Assembly: GCA_964545345.1 (NCBI GenBank)
Contig: CAZJFE010000001.1
Location: 30,174-94,173 of the forward strand
DNA: 64,000 nucleotides
Source of the DNA: JAUSKF01 sp964545345
Lineage (GTDB): Bacteria; Patescibacteriota; Minisyncoccia; UBA6257; WO2-44-18
Direction of reading: 5' to 3'
This document shows positions 25,004 through 33,644 of the stretch, one piece after another. The notes beneath the pieces were generated by a model that worked only from the letters and a program-made list of their open reading frames with translations, searched no databases and was not told the DNA's origin. Both the position numbers and the translations under genes were made by a program. Within the stretch, counting starts at the first letter, position 1, and the number at the start of each line of letters is the position of its first letter.

Positions 25004-26046
25004 TGAAGATATTTTTTCTCAATCACGATCTAAGCCCATACACCGGCGCTGGGCGATTTTTTATTTTTCTAACCTCAACCCTGAAACATTTGCTTCCCGA
25101 CCTTTCTATTAAGGTCGCCACTTCAGAAGATTTGATTTCTATAAACAAAATAAAATTGCTTTGGAATACTCCGAAGATTTTGAGCATAGCCAAAGGTTCC
25201 GACCTGATTCATGCGTTGGACGGCTGGCCATATGGTTTTTTGGCGGCGATCTGCGCCCGGTTATTGCGTAAGAGATTGATAATCACGGCAGTCGGGACCG
25301 GTGGCGTGAAGCCGTTGTATAACTTCTGGCAGCGCCCTTTGTTGAAATGGGCCTACCGACGAGCTGATAGATTAGTAGCTGTGAGCCGCCACACGCGGGA
25401 CGAAATCTTTAAAGTGATTCCAGGTTTGAATATTGAGGTGATTAACCACGGAGTGGATGCAACCAAGTTCAACTCGTTAGTTGCAAGTGGTGAGTCGTTA
25501 GTTCCTCGTCCTTATATTTTAAGTGTTGGCGCTTGGAAGCGGCGTAAGGGCTTTGAGTATTCAATCGCCGCATTTGATTTGCTGAAACAGCAGCGTCCAA
25601 ATCTTAGATACGTTATTTTATGCAATCCCCCGGCCGGGATTAAGGAAAGATATCCTCAAGTTTCATTCGTCGGCGGATTTTCGGAGAGCGCCTTGGCCGC
25701 CTTATACAAAAATGCCGAGCTATTCATTTTATTGCCTCAAGATGATAATAAAGATATAGAAGGATTTGGCCTTATTTACCTTGAAGCCGCCGCCGCTGGG
25801 CTACCGGTGATCGGGGCGAAGAGTACCAGCGCCGAGGATGCGGTTTTGAATGGCAAGAACGGAATCTTAGTAGACGGTCAGAATCCACGGGAGGCCGTCG
25901 CGGCGATGGAGAAGATATTGAGCAATTCAGAGTTGCGGACTCAGATGAGTAGGGAATCTGTAGAGTTTGCGAAAACTATGACTTGGGAAAAAGCCGCGCA
26001 AGCATATTCCAACATATACCATGAACTTCAAAGTAGAAACTCTTAA
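25003..26046 (+). CDS. Glycosyltransferase family 4
   Basis: 347 aa. N-terminal MKIFFLNHDLSPYTGAGRFF, linker VINHGVDATKF, donor domain ILSVGAWKRRKGFEYSIAAF, and EGFGLIYLEAAAAGLPVIG with E-x7-E. A period-7 repeat at 25474-25508 codes for an extra loop (SLVASGESLV) directly before the donor domain, where relatives usually have a short linker. Overlaps the GNAT gene by 26 nt. Confidence 0.88.
   Translation: MKIFFLNHDLSPYTGAGRFFIFLTSTLKHLLPDLSIKVATSEDLISINKIKLLWNTPKILSIAKGSDLIHALDGWPYGFLAAICARLLRKRLIITAVGTGGVKPLYNFWQRPLLKWAYRRADRLVAVSRHTRDEIFKVIPGLNIEVINHGVDATKFNSLVASGESLVPRPYILSVGAWKRRKGFEYSIAAFDLLKQQRPNLRYVILCNPPAGIKERYPQVSFVGGFSESALAALYKNAELFILLPQDDNKDIEGFGLIYLEAAAAGLPVIGAKSTSAEDAVLNGKNGILVDGQNPREAVAAMEKILSNSELRTQMSRESVEFAKTMTWEKAAQAYSNIYHELQSRNS
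25474..25508 (+). repeat. Degenerate heptamer repeat inside GT4 gene
   Basis: TCGTTAG TTGCAAG TGGTGAG TCGTTAG TTCCTCG: period 7, two exact TCGTTAGTT words 21 nt apart. In frame in an interdomain linker. Confidence 0.65.
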
Positions 26047-26467
26047 AAAGGCAGACAAAAAATCTTTAGCGGAGATGAATAATCTTACCGCTCAATTGAG
26101 TTTATCAGCGACCGCGCCTAAGCCGATGACTTTGGTGGAATTGAAACAGATGCTGGCGCAGAAAGATTTTTACCAACTGGTAATCCGCAGTAAGGGAGTG
26201 ATCGTTGCCGGACTGAATGTCTATATGACCCGCATCCCGACGGGGCTGATTGCTGAAGCGGAGGACTTGGTAGTAGATGAGCCATACCGAATGTGGGGGT
26301 TGGGCAGAATTTTAATGGAGAAAGCGATTGAGTTCGCAAAAAAGCACAAAGCCAAGCACATCAGTCACCGTACTAATCCGAAACGGCTGGATGCCAATAA
26401 GTTGTACCGGGCAATGGGTTTCAAGCAGATGGAAACCAATTTTTATCGGATCAATCTAAACTACTAA
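26021..26467 (+). CDS. GNAT-family N-acetyltransferase
   Basis: 148 aa, single GNAT domain. The acetyl-CoA motif A is seen as EPYRMWGLGRILMEKAIEFA, preceded by strand AEDLVVDE and followed by the C-terminal strand pattern ANKLYRAMGFKQMETNFYRI. Could acetylate an amino sugar (for example a 4-amino-sugar on the way to a diacetamido nonulosonate) or something unrelated; context favours sugar. Overlaps the upstream GT4 and is immediately followed by a WDN-family gene. Confidence 0.85.
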   Translation: MNFKVETLKKADKKSLAEMNNLTAQLSLSATAPKPMTLVELKQMLAQKDFYQLVIRSKGVIVAGLNVYMTRIPTGLIAEAEDLVVDEPYRMWGLGRILMEKAIEFAKKHKAKHISHRTNPKRLDANKLYRAMGFKQMETNFYRINLNY

Positions 26468-27808
26468 ATGCGTACGATATTAATTTCCAGCTTCAACCCC
26501 TTTATCTCCCGCAATCTCTTCTGCGGGGATTTTTTGACCGGTTTGAAATCTACTCCGGACGCTAAAGTTATTTTGATAGTTCCGGATTATAAGAAATATT
26601 TTTTTGAGAAAAATTTTGGGGGTGGCAATGTCTCCATTGAGGGAGTATTAGTTGCCTCTCCCAGCAGACGAGAAGTGCTTTTTAAGTATTTGGCGAGTTC
26701 ATTAGTTTGGACCCGAACCATCTTTATTCATAAACGGGAGAAGTTAGCCAAGGATGGAAAGATTTTAAGATTTTTATCGGCCCTATTTTTAATGGCCATT
26801 GGCGGTTTGCGAATACCGAGAATGATTTGCCGGGCCGTGGATTACCGGTTAGATAAACTGGAAAAGTTCCGGATGCTTATTGATAAGTATTCCCCGTCTC
26901 TAGTTTTCGCGACCGATGTTTTCAATGATGATGACGTTCGTTTATTGCACGCCGCTAGGCGCGCCAAGATTCAAACAGTTGGAATGATTCGCTCCTGGGA
27001 CAATGTCACCACCAAAGGACTTTTTAGAGCTAAGCCGGATAAGTTGGTAGTCCATAACGAAATTATCAAAAAAGAAGCAACCGGTTATTGCGGTATGGGC
27101 GCGAAGGATGTTTCGGTCGTCGGCCTGCCCCAATTTGATGTGTATTTTAAAGGCGGGCATCAACCGCGAGAAGAGTTTTTCAAAAAAATCGGCTTGGATC
27201 CGAATAAAAAACTAATCATGTTCGCGCCTTTCGGGAATCGGTTTTGGGATTTGGATTGGCAGATTTTGGAGATCCTAAAAAAGACCGGTTATCAGATACT
27301 AGCGCGGATGACACCGCAGGATTTAGTGGATTTATCCAAATTTCAGCTAGCTCCGAATGTTTATATTGATTGGCCCGGTCAGCGATTTCACGAAAATAAA
27401 GCTCGGGATGCCGAGTTGGGCCAGGAAGATTTACAATGGCTTTCCGACTCGCTCTATTATTCTGATCTGGTAGTTACTTGCGGGGCGACGCTGGGAATGG
27501 ACGCGGCGGTTTTTGATAAGCCGGTAATCATGATTGGGTTTGATGGTCGGGAGAAGCGGTCGTATATCAGGAGTGTGGACCGATTTTTGAAATTCAATCA
27601 TCCACAAATTGTTTATCGGACCGGTGGATTCAAGGTAGCCCGAAGTGAAGACGAACTTCATAAAATGATGGACGAATATCTAAAAAATCCGGCCTTGGGT
27701 TGGGAAAATCGTCAAAAAATGATCCAGGAATTTTGTGTTTACTTAGACGGCAAGTGTGGAGAGCGCCTCGGACGTTTCATCTTATCTCAACTGAAACGAG
27801 AGAATTAA
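26468..27808 (+). CDS. GT-B-like surface-carbohydrate transferase, WDN[LV]T family (group A)
   Basis: 446 aa, second group-A paralogue. Matching blocks with 20066-21421: N-terminus MRTILISSFNPFISRNL, VFATDV, RSWDNVTTKGLFRAKPDK, VVHNEIIKKE, VVGLPQFDVYFK, REEFFKKIGLDPNKK, a late GATLGMDAAVFDKPVIMIGF, and a C-terminal ENRQKMIQEFCVYLDG. Probably a cytoplasmic glycosyl or phosphosugar transferase. No CMP-transferase gene is adjacent here. Ends the glyA operon; followed by a long hairpin. Confidence 0.7.
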   Translation: MRTILISSFNPFISRNLFCGDFLTGLKSTPDAKVILIVPDYKKYFFEKNFGGGNVSIEGVLVASPSRREVLFKYLASSLVWTRTIFIHKREKLAKDGKILRFLSALFLMAIGGLRIPRMICRAVDYRLDKLEKFRMLIDKYSPSLVFATDVFNDDDVRLLHAARRAKIQTVGMIRSWDNVTTKGLFRAKPDKLVVHNEIIKKEATGYCGMGAKDVSVVGLPQFDVYFKGGHQPREEFFKKIGLDPNKKLIMFAPFGNRFWDLDWQILEILKKTGYQILARMTPQDLVDLSKFQLAPNVYIDWPGQRFHENKARDAELGQEDLQWLSDSLYYSDLVVTCGATLGMDAAVFDKPVIMIGFDGREKRSYIRSVDRFLKFNHPQIVYRTGGFKVARSEDELHKMMDEYLKNPALGWENRQKMIQEFCVYLDGKCGERLGRFILSQLKREN

Positions 27809-27844
27809 CCTTCAAGGAACATCTCAGTTTTCCCAAAGCGGAGG

Positions 27845-27961
27845 CCACACTACTTTTGGGGGGTTGTCGGAGCGAAGCTAGCTTGGTTTCTGAATAGCTG
27901 AGCGAGACAGAGGGAGCCGGCTCGCCGGAAGCCGGCTACCCGTCCCCCAGAAGTAGTGTGG
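27845..27961. repeat. Long palindromic hairpin between convergent genes
   Basis: The 198-nt gap 27809-28006 has arms 27845-27862 and 27944-27961 that pair over 18 positions (one G-U in RNA): CCACACTACTTTTGGGGG with CCCCCAGAAGTAGTGTGG. Inside, two copies of the self-complementary AGCCGGCT (27915-27922, 27930-27937) form a second hairpin. No T run follows either arm directly, so it is not a classic terminator; an RNA-stabilising structure, a bidirectional attenuator or a palindromic repeat are possible. Confidence 0.6.
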
Positions 27962-28006
27962 CTGAAGCGGGTTATTTTGTTTCCGCGAAGGTTAGTTACC
28001 GAGTCC

Positions 28007-28972
28007 TTATTGCGAGCGAGCTTGCTGCCACTCAATAGTCCTCTTTAGCCCTTCTTCAAATTTGATTTTCGGATCATAACCGAACCATTCTTTGGCCTTA
28101 GAAACATCAGCGTGAGTATGTTTCACGTCTCCCAGGCGAGGCGGGCGCGATTCCAGACTCAGCTTCCTGCCGGTATGTCTTTCAATTATTTCTCGAACTT
28201 CATTTAAAGCAGTGCGTTCGCCGTGCGCAACATTGAAAGCTTCTCCGGCAAACTTTTTGTCGGATTGCATGGCGAGGATATTGGCGGCGACAACATTGTC
28301 TACATAACAAAAGTCCCGTGATTGCGTGCCGTCTCCCTCTAAGAATCCCTTTTTCTTTTCCGGGAAATATAAAGCTTCTAACCAGCCGGCAATAACGGTT
28401 GAATATGGGGAATCGCCATATTGCCCCGGACCAAAAACGGTGAAGTAGCGCAACGCTACCGTGTCTAAGCCATAAAGATTACTGAAAACCTTACAGAATA
28501 ATTCCCCGGTATATTTTTGAAGGGCGTAGGGAGATTTTGGGTCGCAGGGATTTTCCGATTCTTTGGTCGGCATTGTCAGCGCCCCGCCGTACACGGATGA
28601 GGAAGAGGAATACATTACTCGTTTCACTCCGTGATTTTTGGCGGCCTCCAGTACGGCTACCGTTCCGGTGATGTTTGCTTCGGTGGTCAGGGTCGGATTT
28701 TCCACTGAAAAAGAAACTCTGGGGACGGCGGCGAAATGGAAAACATATTCCGGTTTGTGGGTGGAAAAGATTTTTTCCAATAGAACAGTATCGGTGATGG
28801 AGCCCTCATAGAATTTCATGCCTCCATCAATGGCGTCACGTCGGCCGGTGGCGAAATTATCTATTCCGATAATCTGGGTTTGCGGGAATTGATTTTTAAA
28901 CTGGCGTACAAAATTACTGCCGATGAATCCGGCGGGTCCGGTAACTAGAATAGTCCTAGGGTTATTAGTCAT
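28007..28972 (-). CDS. NAD-dependent sugar epimerase/dehydratase (GalE-like)
   Basis: 321 aa extended SDR. Rossmann motif TGPAGFIGSNFVRQF, YSSSSSVYGG with the catalytic Ser region, YALQKYTGE with Tyr-x3-Lys, and RDFCYVDNVVAAN. Most similar in style to UDP-glucose/UDP-GlcNAc 4-epimerases; the exact NDP-sugar is not determined. Start overlaps the upstream GT-C-like stop (TAATG), so the two form a minus-strand pair. Confidence 0.86.
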   Translation of the reverse strand: MTNNPRTILVTGPAGFIGSNFVRQFKNQFPQTQIIGIDNFATGRRDAIDGGMKFYEGSITDTVLLEKIFSTHKPEYVFHFAAVPRVSFSVENPTLTTEANITGTVAVLEAAKNHGVKRVMYSSSSSVYGGALTMPTKESENPCDPKSPYALQKYTGELFCKVFSNLYGLDTVALRYFTVFGPGQYGDSPYSTVIAGWLEALYFPEKKKGFLEGDGTQSRDFCYVDNVVAANILAMQSDKKFAGEAFNVAHGERTALNEVREIIERHTGRKLSLESRPPRLGDVKHTHADVSKAKEWFGYDPKIKFEEGLKRTIEWQQARSQ

Positions 28973-28984
28973 TAGTTATTAGTC
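28961..28984 (-). repeat. Heptamer repeat across a gene junction
   Basis: Plus-strand GTTATTA GTCATTA GTTATTA GTC: period 7. It contains both the stop of the GT-C-like gene and the start of the epimerase gene. Confidence 0.7.
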
Positions 28985-30876
28985 CGAAGGATTTTGTAGA
29001 TCAGGACGCCCTCGTTTTTGTAGACCAATCTTAGTCCGGGATCAGATGATAAATCAATAGCGCCCAGTTGCTTCTCCCAGGGGCCAAAATAGACATAATC
29101 AGCGTCGATATCTTCCCAGCTCGTCCTTAATTTCAGGTAATCTTGCGACAATTTGGTCATTCTCTCGGCGCGCGCTTCCTTTACGGAAGTTTTATCCCCA
29201 CCGCTCATAAATTCGTTGTAGGTTCCATATTTGCTGGTGAAGTAATTGCCGTAGAGATGCCAGATGCTGTCATTTTGATTACTACCTTCATCGGGGAAGC
29301 AATCAAAGCCGGAGCAGGTCCTCGGGTAAGTCCCATAGAGACGGTTTTCAAAATTTACCGGGCTGACGCCAAAAAGCTTATGCGCAGACAAATATCTATT
29401 TTCCATTTCCTCCATCGGCATTGTGCTGGTGAAGCCGGTCGGCAGATAAGGACGCGCAGAAGTGTATGTGGTCAGATATAGAGCATTCATCACAGAAGGG
29501 GTTATGACGCGCGGTTCGGGAGGAAGATTCTCGTTGATCCAGTCCCAGGATTTGGCGATGCCATTATCAAATTTGTAATAGTCCCAGAGGAATTGTTGTT
29601 GGTTGCGATAAATAGCGATCGGATTCGCGATCTTTTTGATAACCAAAACCGCGGACAAGGCGATTAGAGAAATCAGCAGAACCTTTCGCCATTTTTGTTT
29701 ATGAGCCAACCGATTTAGTAGTTCAAATATCACTACGCCTAGAACTATAAACACAATTGGGCTTGCCACCTTATACCAGGTGTGTGGAACAGGAACGTAG
29801 CCAATTACTAATTGCACATTCCAGGCGATGAAGAATGCCGCGATCAGAGTTGTGAGAAATACCGCTTTGAGTCGATCAGTTTTCCGGTAGAGCCAGATCA
29901 CTAAAGCAATCAATCCGGCATAGACTAGGTAATCCGGCCAGACCTGCGTTGCAAAAAACCTCCCCTGGGCGATCCCTAACCGGAAAGTGTAATCTTCCAT
30001 ATTTGGCAGCTGCGAAAAATCCCAATAGTTAACGAAATAGGGCAGAGCAAAGACGATCAGCGTGGTCCAGAAGATAATCAAAAGTTTCCACCGGTGGAGC
30101 CGTTCTATTTTCGTCACTAGGCAGTAGGTGGTTAACAATCCCAAGACGATCACCCAGTAAACCCAAAAATGGAAGTAGACGTAGAATAGAGTTGAAGAAA
30201 CGACGGCGGCGACCACGGCTGAAATTTTTGACGGCTTAGTCCAGAACCAATAAGTCGCGGCGACGGCGCCGAGAAGGAACGGCGTGGTCATCAAAGGGTT
30301 ATCAATTAAATGAAATGGCAGTTTATCAAACTGGGTTTGGACTAATGGGATGAAGTTCTTCAGGAAAAATGCCGAAAAATCATTCCAGCCGGACCAATCA
30401 TAGAACGGGAGCTTCAGTGGAATTGGCGTTAATACTCCAACAAGGCCAAAAAATACCGACCAGATTTTTGATTTGGTGAATAGCCAGCTGATTAAAACGA
30501 AAAGTATGAAGATCAGTGCCGGGAAGCGCAGTTGAAGCATTAGATAGGCCCGGTTGATGCTTCCGTGAAAAGAGTTTAGATATATGGAGAAGATTGTCGG
30601 CGGTAGTAAATTAGCAACTGTTGGTCCGTTCACGGTGGCTGATACATCTGAGGGCGGGAAGTGGCCATCATATATTTCCCGCGCGCGTGGTAGGTAATGG
30701 TAAAGGGAATTGCGGTAGGTTTTGAATTGAGCGAGCACGAAACGCTGCCCTTCATTAATAAAGTTTTTACGAATGGCAAGGGATGGAGCGACATAGAGTA
30801 CGCCAACCAGCGCCGCGAGGCCAACCACGAGAAGTATGAACTTATAACTATAAACTTTGCTCAATATTTTTCGCAT
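28972..30876 (-). CDS. GT-C-like polytopic membrane protein, paralogue 1
   Basis: 634 aa with an N-terminal membrane segment and about 10-12 more to residue ~420, then a soluble extracytoplasmic C-terminal domain. One of three paralogues (with 54552-56321 and 58425-60332). Shared landmarks: RAREIYDGHFPP in the first outer loop, an FLKNFIPLV block, LFYVYFHFWVYW, WINENLP, and the C-terminal DADYVYFGPWEKQL. An acidic motif in the first outer loop and this topology are typical of GT-C transferases that use lipid-linked sugars. I do not recognise a named family. Confidence 0.72.
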   Translation of the reverse strand: MRKILSKVYSYKFILLVVGLAALVGVLYVAPSLAIRKNFINEGQRFVLAQFKTYRNSLYHYLPRAREIYDGHFPPSDVSATVNGPTVANLLPPTIFSIYLNSFHGSINRAYLMLQLRFPALIFILFVLISWLFTKSKIWSVFFGLVGVLTPIPLKLPFYDWSGWNDFSAFFLKNFIPLVQTQFDKLPFHLIDNPLMTTPFLLGAVAATYWFWTKPSKISAVVAAVVSSTLFYVYFHFWVYWVIVLGLLTTYCLVTKIERLHRWKLLIIFWTTLIVFALPYFVNYWDFSQLPNMEDYTFRLGIAQGRFFATQVWPDYLVYAGLIALVIWLYRKTDRLKAVFLTTLIAAFFIAWNVQLVIGYVPVPHTWYKVASPIVFIVLGVVIFELLNRLAHKQKWRKVLLISLIALSAVLVIKKIANPIAIYRNQQQFLWDYYKFDNGIAKSWDWINENLPPEPRVITPSVMNALYLTTYTSARPYLPTGFTSTMPMEEMENRYLSAHKLFGVSPVNFENRLYGTYPRTCSGFDCFPDEGSNQNDSIWHLYGNYFTSKYGTYNEFMSGGDKTSVKEARAERMTKLSQDYLKLRTSWEDIDADYVYFGPWEKQLGAIDLSSDPGLRLVYKNEGVLIYKILRTNN

Positions 30877-30892
30877 AAGTTTATTCTACCAA

Positions 30893-30913
30893 TGCCTATT
30901 GCCTATTGCCTAA
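30893..30913. repeat. Heptamer repeat in divergent promoter region
   Basis: TGCCTAT TGCCTAT TGCCTAA, period 7. It overlaps the -35 box of the plus-strand promoter and lies about 17-37 nt upstream of the minus-strand start, so copy-number change would alter spacing of both promoters. Confidence 0.75.
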
Positions 30914-30958
30914 TCCGTAGATTTCTGCTATAATCCTCGGCAGTTCTAACAAAAGGAG
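30906..30958 (+). promoter_or_regulatory. Promoter and strong ribosome binding site of the 30966 gene
   Basis: TTGCCT (30906-30911), 17-nt spacer ending in TGC, TATAAT (30929-30934). Shine-Dalgarno AGGAG (about 30954-30958), 7 nt before GTG 30966. The same layout precedes the genes at 62117 and 63213. Confidence 0.75.
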
Positions 30959-30965
30959 ATCGGCC

Positions 30966-31637
30966 GTGGACAAGACTTCCGAAGGCAAACTGCTGGAGCT
31001 GGTGACTAGAATTTCTTCTGATCCCTTTCCGATTAAGGATCTGGTGCTATACCTAGTTGGTCAGACAGCAGACAATCAGTGGAGTGTGATTGGTCGAGCA
31101 GAAGAACTTTACGCTCGTCACTGGGGCTGTCTTCCAAAGATTTGCCTGGCAGAAAGTCAATTTCCACCCGAGAAAAGAAAGTACCCAAATTTCGCGGTTG
31201 ATTGGAAGAACATCATGACGCGCAGAGGACTTCGCGTCGACTCGTTTACCACCTTCCGCTTTCCCGAAGGTCCTGTTGAGCATACCGGCACAGAGATGAT
31301 GGGTTTGGTGGCTCACGCCAAGGAGCAGAGTTGGGAAGATGTTGTGTTGATCGCCACGCCCTGGCATCAGCTGCGCTCCTTCCTTTCGGCGGTGGCTGCC
31401 ACGAAGAAGATCGGTTATCCATTGCGCCTCTGGAGTTGCCCCGGAAACGCCTTGTCTTGGACCGAGCAGTCGGTTCACTCCCAGGGCGTGCAGACCGGCT
31501 CTCGCGCTGATTTCATCCACGCCGAGTTGGACAAGGTCAAGGCCTATTCCGCCCGAGGTGACATCTCTACGATTGAGGAGGGCATTGAGTACCTCAACTG
31601 GCGAGACGCTCAGGGCTGGGAAGACGCCCCAAAATAA
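30966..31637 (+). CDS. DUF218/YdcF-like protein
   Basis: 223 aa, GTG start set by a strong Shine-Dalgarno. Blocks resembling the DUF218/YdcF family: a GRAEELYARHWG region, EHTGTEMMGLVAHAKEQSW, and VVLIATPWHQLRSFLSAVAA, the last like the family's substrate-site strand-helix with His and Arg. No membrane segment, unlike many family members. Codon choice is richer in C-ending codons than the neighbouring glycan genes. Single-gene unit with its own promoter and terminator inside the island. Family call is tentative; substrate unknown. Confidence 0.6.
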   Translation: MDKTSEGKLLELVTRISSDPFPIKDLVLYLVGQTADNQWSVIGRAEELYARHWGCLPKICLAESQFPPEKRKYPNFAVDWKNIMTRRGLRVDSFTTFRFPEGPVEHTGTEMMGLVAHAKEQSWEDVVLIATPWHQLRSFLSAVAATKKIGYPLRLWSCPGNALSWTEQSVHSQGVQTGSRADFIHAELDKVKAYSARGDISTIEEGIEYLNWRDAQGWEDAPK

Positions 31638-31643
31638 ACTAAA

Positions 31644-31669
31644 AGCCCGCTTTACCGCGGGCCTTTTTT
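31644..31669 (+). terminator. Rho-independent terminator after the 30966 gene
   Basis: GCCCGC (31645-31650), loop TTTACC, GCGGGC (31657-31662), then C and six T. Confidence 0.9.
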
Positions 31670-31685
31670 GTTTTAATATCTGTAC

Positions 31686-32408
31686 ATGTTTAACGGGAAG
31701 CGGGTGTCGGTGGTTTTTGCTACTTACCGCGAAAAAAACTCCGTGCGAGCCGCTATTGAGGACTTCTATAATACCGGGATGGTTGATGAGGTGGTGGTGG
31801 TGAGCAATAACGCCGAGCCGGGTACCGATGAAGAGGTCAAGAAAACTAAGGCCCGCTTGGTTTACCAGCCACAACAGGGTTATGGTTGGGCATTCCGAAA
31901 AGGCATCGCCGAAGCGACCGGCGACCTAATCGTTCTTTGCGAGCCGGATTCCACTTACACCGGGAAAGATTTAGGAAAGTTTTTAGAATATTCAAAAGAT
32001 TTTGACGCGGTTTTTGGAACCCGCACCAATACCAGCACGATCGTGCCCGGTGGTGATATGCGCACCCTACGAAGAATTTGCAACGTGATTTACGGAAAAA
32101 TTATTCAAACTCTTTACGGCACGACTTCCCTGACCGAAATCGGTTGTACTTATAAACTGTTTCGCAAAGAAGCTCTGCGGAAGATTGAACCGTTTTTTGT
32201 CTCCACTAACCCGCTATTTGCTACCGAGTTGATTTTGTTGTCTTCCGTGCACGGGCTGAAATTTGTGGAGATCCCGGTTCACTATGGGAATCGGGTCGGC
32301 CAATCCACGATCATCGCGAATTGGCGTAAATTGGTGAAATGGGCGATTAAATTACTGGTGTTTATTATCGGTTTCAGAATTGCCGCGCTACTTGGAAAAC
32401 ATAAATAG
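31686..32408 (+). CDS. Glycosyltransferase family 2
   Basis: 240 aa GT-A enzyme. VSVVFATYREKNSVRAAIED is the nucleotide-binding start, LIVLCEPDSTY carries the metal-binding acidic site in place of the usual DxD spacing, and TSLTEIGCTYKLFRKEAL corresponds to the acceptor-side GFK region. A C-terminal hydrophobic segment (LLVFIIGFRIAALLG) may anchor it to the membrane. Similar to dolichyl-phosphate-sugar synthase-like enzymes. First gene of a twelve-gene plus-strand run ending at 44062. Confidence 0.85.
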   Translation: MFNGKRVSVVFATYREKNSVRAAIEDFYNTGMVDEVVVVSNNAEPGTDEEVKKTKARLVYQPQQGYGWAFRKGIAEATGDLIVLCEPDSTYTGKDLGKFLEYSKDFDAVFGTRTNTSTIVPGGDMRTLRRICNVIYGKIIQTLYGTTSLTEIGCTYKLFRKEALRKIEPFFVSTNPLFATELILLSSVHGLKFVEIPVHYGNRVGQSTIIANWRKLVKWAIKLLVFIIGFRIAALLGKHK

Positions 32409-33644
32409 ATGATGAAGGTAAACAAAACTTGTCGAGAGTGTGAAAGCGCCGACCTGGTGAAGTTTTTGGATTTGGGATTACAGCCGGCCGCTAATAGTTT
32501 TTTGAAGAAAGAAGAATTGAGCAATCCGGAGCTGAAGTTTCCGCTGGAAGCTTATTTTTGTCGGTCTTGTAATGCCGCCCAGCTAGTTCATGTGGTTGAT
32601 AAGAGTTTATTGTTCCGGAATTATGTTTATTTCTCTTCCGGGATGCCAAAAGTTTCCCCGCATTGGCAGGCCTACGCAGAGCACGTGATGGCGAATTATT
32701 TGCCGGCCAAGAATGAATTTGTTTTGGAAATCGGCAGTAATGATGGCGTGCTGTTGAGGTTTTTCCGGGATCGCGGATATAAGGTTTTAGGCATTGACCC
32801 GGCGGAAAATATCGCTAAGGTCGCTGAAGCAATGGGTGTGCCTACCTGGGCAGACTTCTTTGGCGACACGGTAGCGGCTAAAGCGGTTGCCGCCCACGGA
32901 CAGGCGATGGCGATTCTAGCCAATAACGTAGTGGCGCATATTGATGAGCATCAGGATTTGGTTCAGGGAGTGAAAACTTTATTACATCCCAAAGGGGTGT
33001 TTGTCTTAGAAGCGCCGTACTTGATTGATATGTTTGAAAACCTAACTTATGACACAATCTATCACGAACATCTGGGATTTTTGGCCGTTCGCCCGCTTCA
33101 GAAACTTTTTGCCAAATATGGGTTGGAAGTTTTTGACGCCCAAGTGGTGCCATCACAGGGCAAATCAATTCGGCTGTTCACCTGCCACCAAGGAGCTTAT
33201 CCGGTTAAGCAATCGGTAATAGATTTGGTTAAAAAAGAGTTGGATCTGGGGTTAGATAAAGAAGAAAGCTACCAGGAACTTGGTCGGAGAGTGGCGGCTT
33301 CAAAAGAAAAACTGATGGCGTTGTTACAGGATCTGAAAAAGCAGGGCAAAACCATCGCCGCCTACGGCGCTCCGGCTAAAGGCAATACCCTTTTGAATTA
33401 TTGCCAGATCGGGGCGGATACCTTAGATTACGCCCTGGAGGATTTACCGACTAAAACCGGCCTTTATACGCCCGGAACGCACATACCGGTTGTGGATCGG
33501 AAGTATTCCGAAGCGCATAGGCCGGATTATTATCTGATGCTGGCCTGGAATTATCAGAAGGCAATCTTGGAGAAAGAACAGGAATTTTTGAAGAACGGCG
33601 GGCATTTCATTATCCCCGTGGGAGATGAAATAAAAATTATATGA
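32409..33644 (+). CDS. Sugar C-methyltransferase with N-terminal zinc domain
   Basis: 411 aa with the three-part layout of TylCIII/NovU-type enzymes: zinc-binding N-terminus (CRECESADLV ... CRSCNAAQLVH, four Cys), SAM domain (about 100-220; LEIGSNDGVLLRFF, VLGIDPAENIAKVAE), and a C-terminal domain (KTIAAYGAPAKGNTLLNYC). The family adds a methyl to a sugar carbon, usually C3 of a 4-keto-deoxyhexose-nucleotide. The next gene makes exactly that kind of intermediate, supporting this role. Overlaps rfbB by 4 nt. Confidence 0.9.
   Translation: MMKVNKTCRECESADLVKFLDLGLQPAANSFLKKEELSNPELKFPLEAYFCRSCNAAQLVHVVDKSLLFRNYVYFSSGMPKVSPHWQAYAEHVMANYLPAKNEFVLEIGSNDGVLLRFFRDRGYKVLGIDPAENIAKVAEAMGVPTWADFFGDTVAAKAVAAHGQAMAILANNVVAHIDEHQDLVQGVKTLLHPKGVFVLEAPYLIDMFENLTYDTIYHEHLGFLAVRPLQKLFAKYGLEVFDAQVVPSQGKSIRLFTCHQGAYPVKQSVIDLVKKELDLGLDKEESYQELGRRVAASKEKLMALLQDLKKQGKTIAAYGAPAKGNTLLNYCQIGADTLDYALEDLPTKTGLYTPGTHIPVVDRKYSEAHRPDYYLMLAWNYQKAILEKEQEFLKNGGHFIIPVGDEIKII

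Noticed and set aside
27700..27897. 65-aa ORF extending from the WDN gene end into the hairpin
   Set aside because: Overlaps a conserved coding end in another frame and encodes no recognisable protein.
31645..31669. The 44145 GCGGGCAG region as another terminator
   Set aside because: Although similar words occur near 44140-44155, no matching arm and T run could be found there.
31053..31874. 273-aa minus-strand ORF opposite the DUF218-like gene
   Set aside because: It is antisense to a gene with promoter, ribosome binding site and terminator, shows no family motif, and runs through the terminator hairpin into the next gene.
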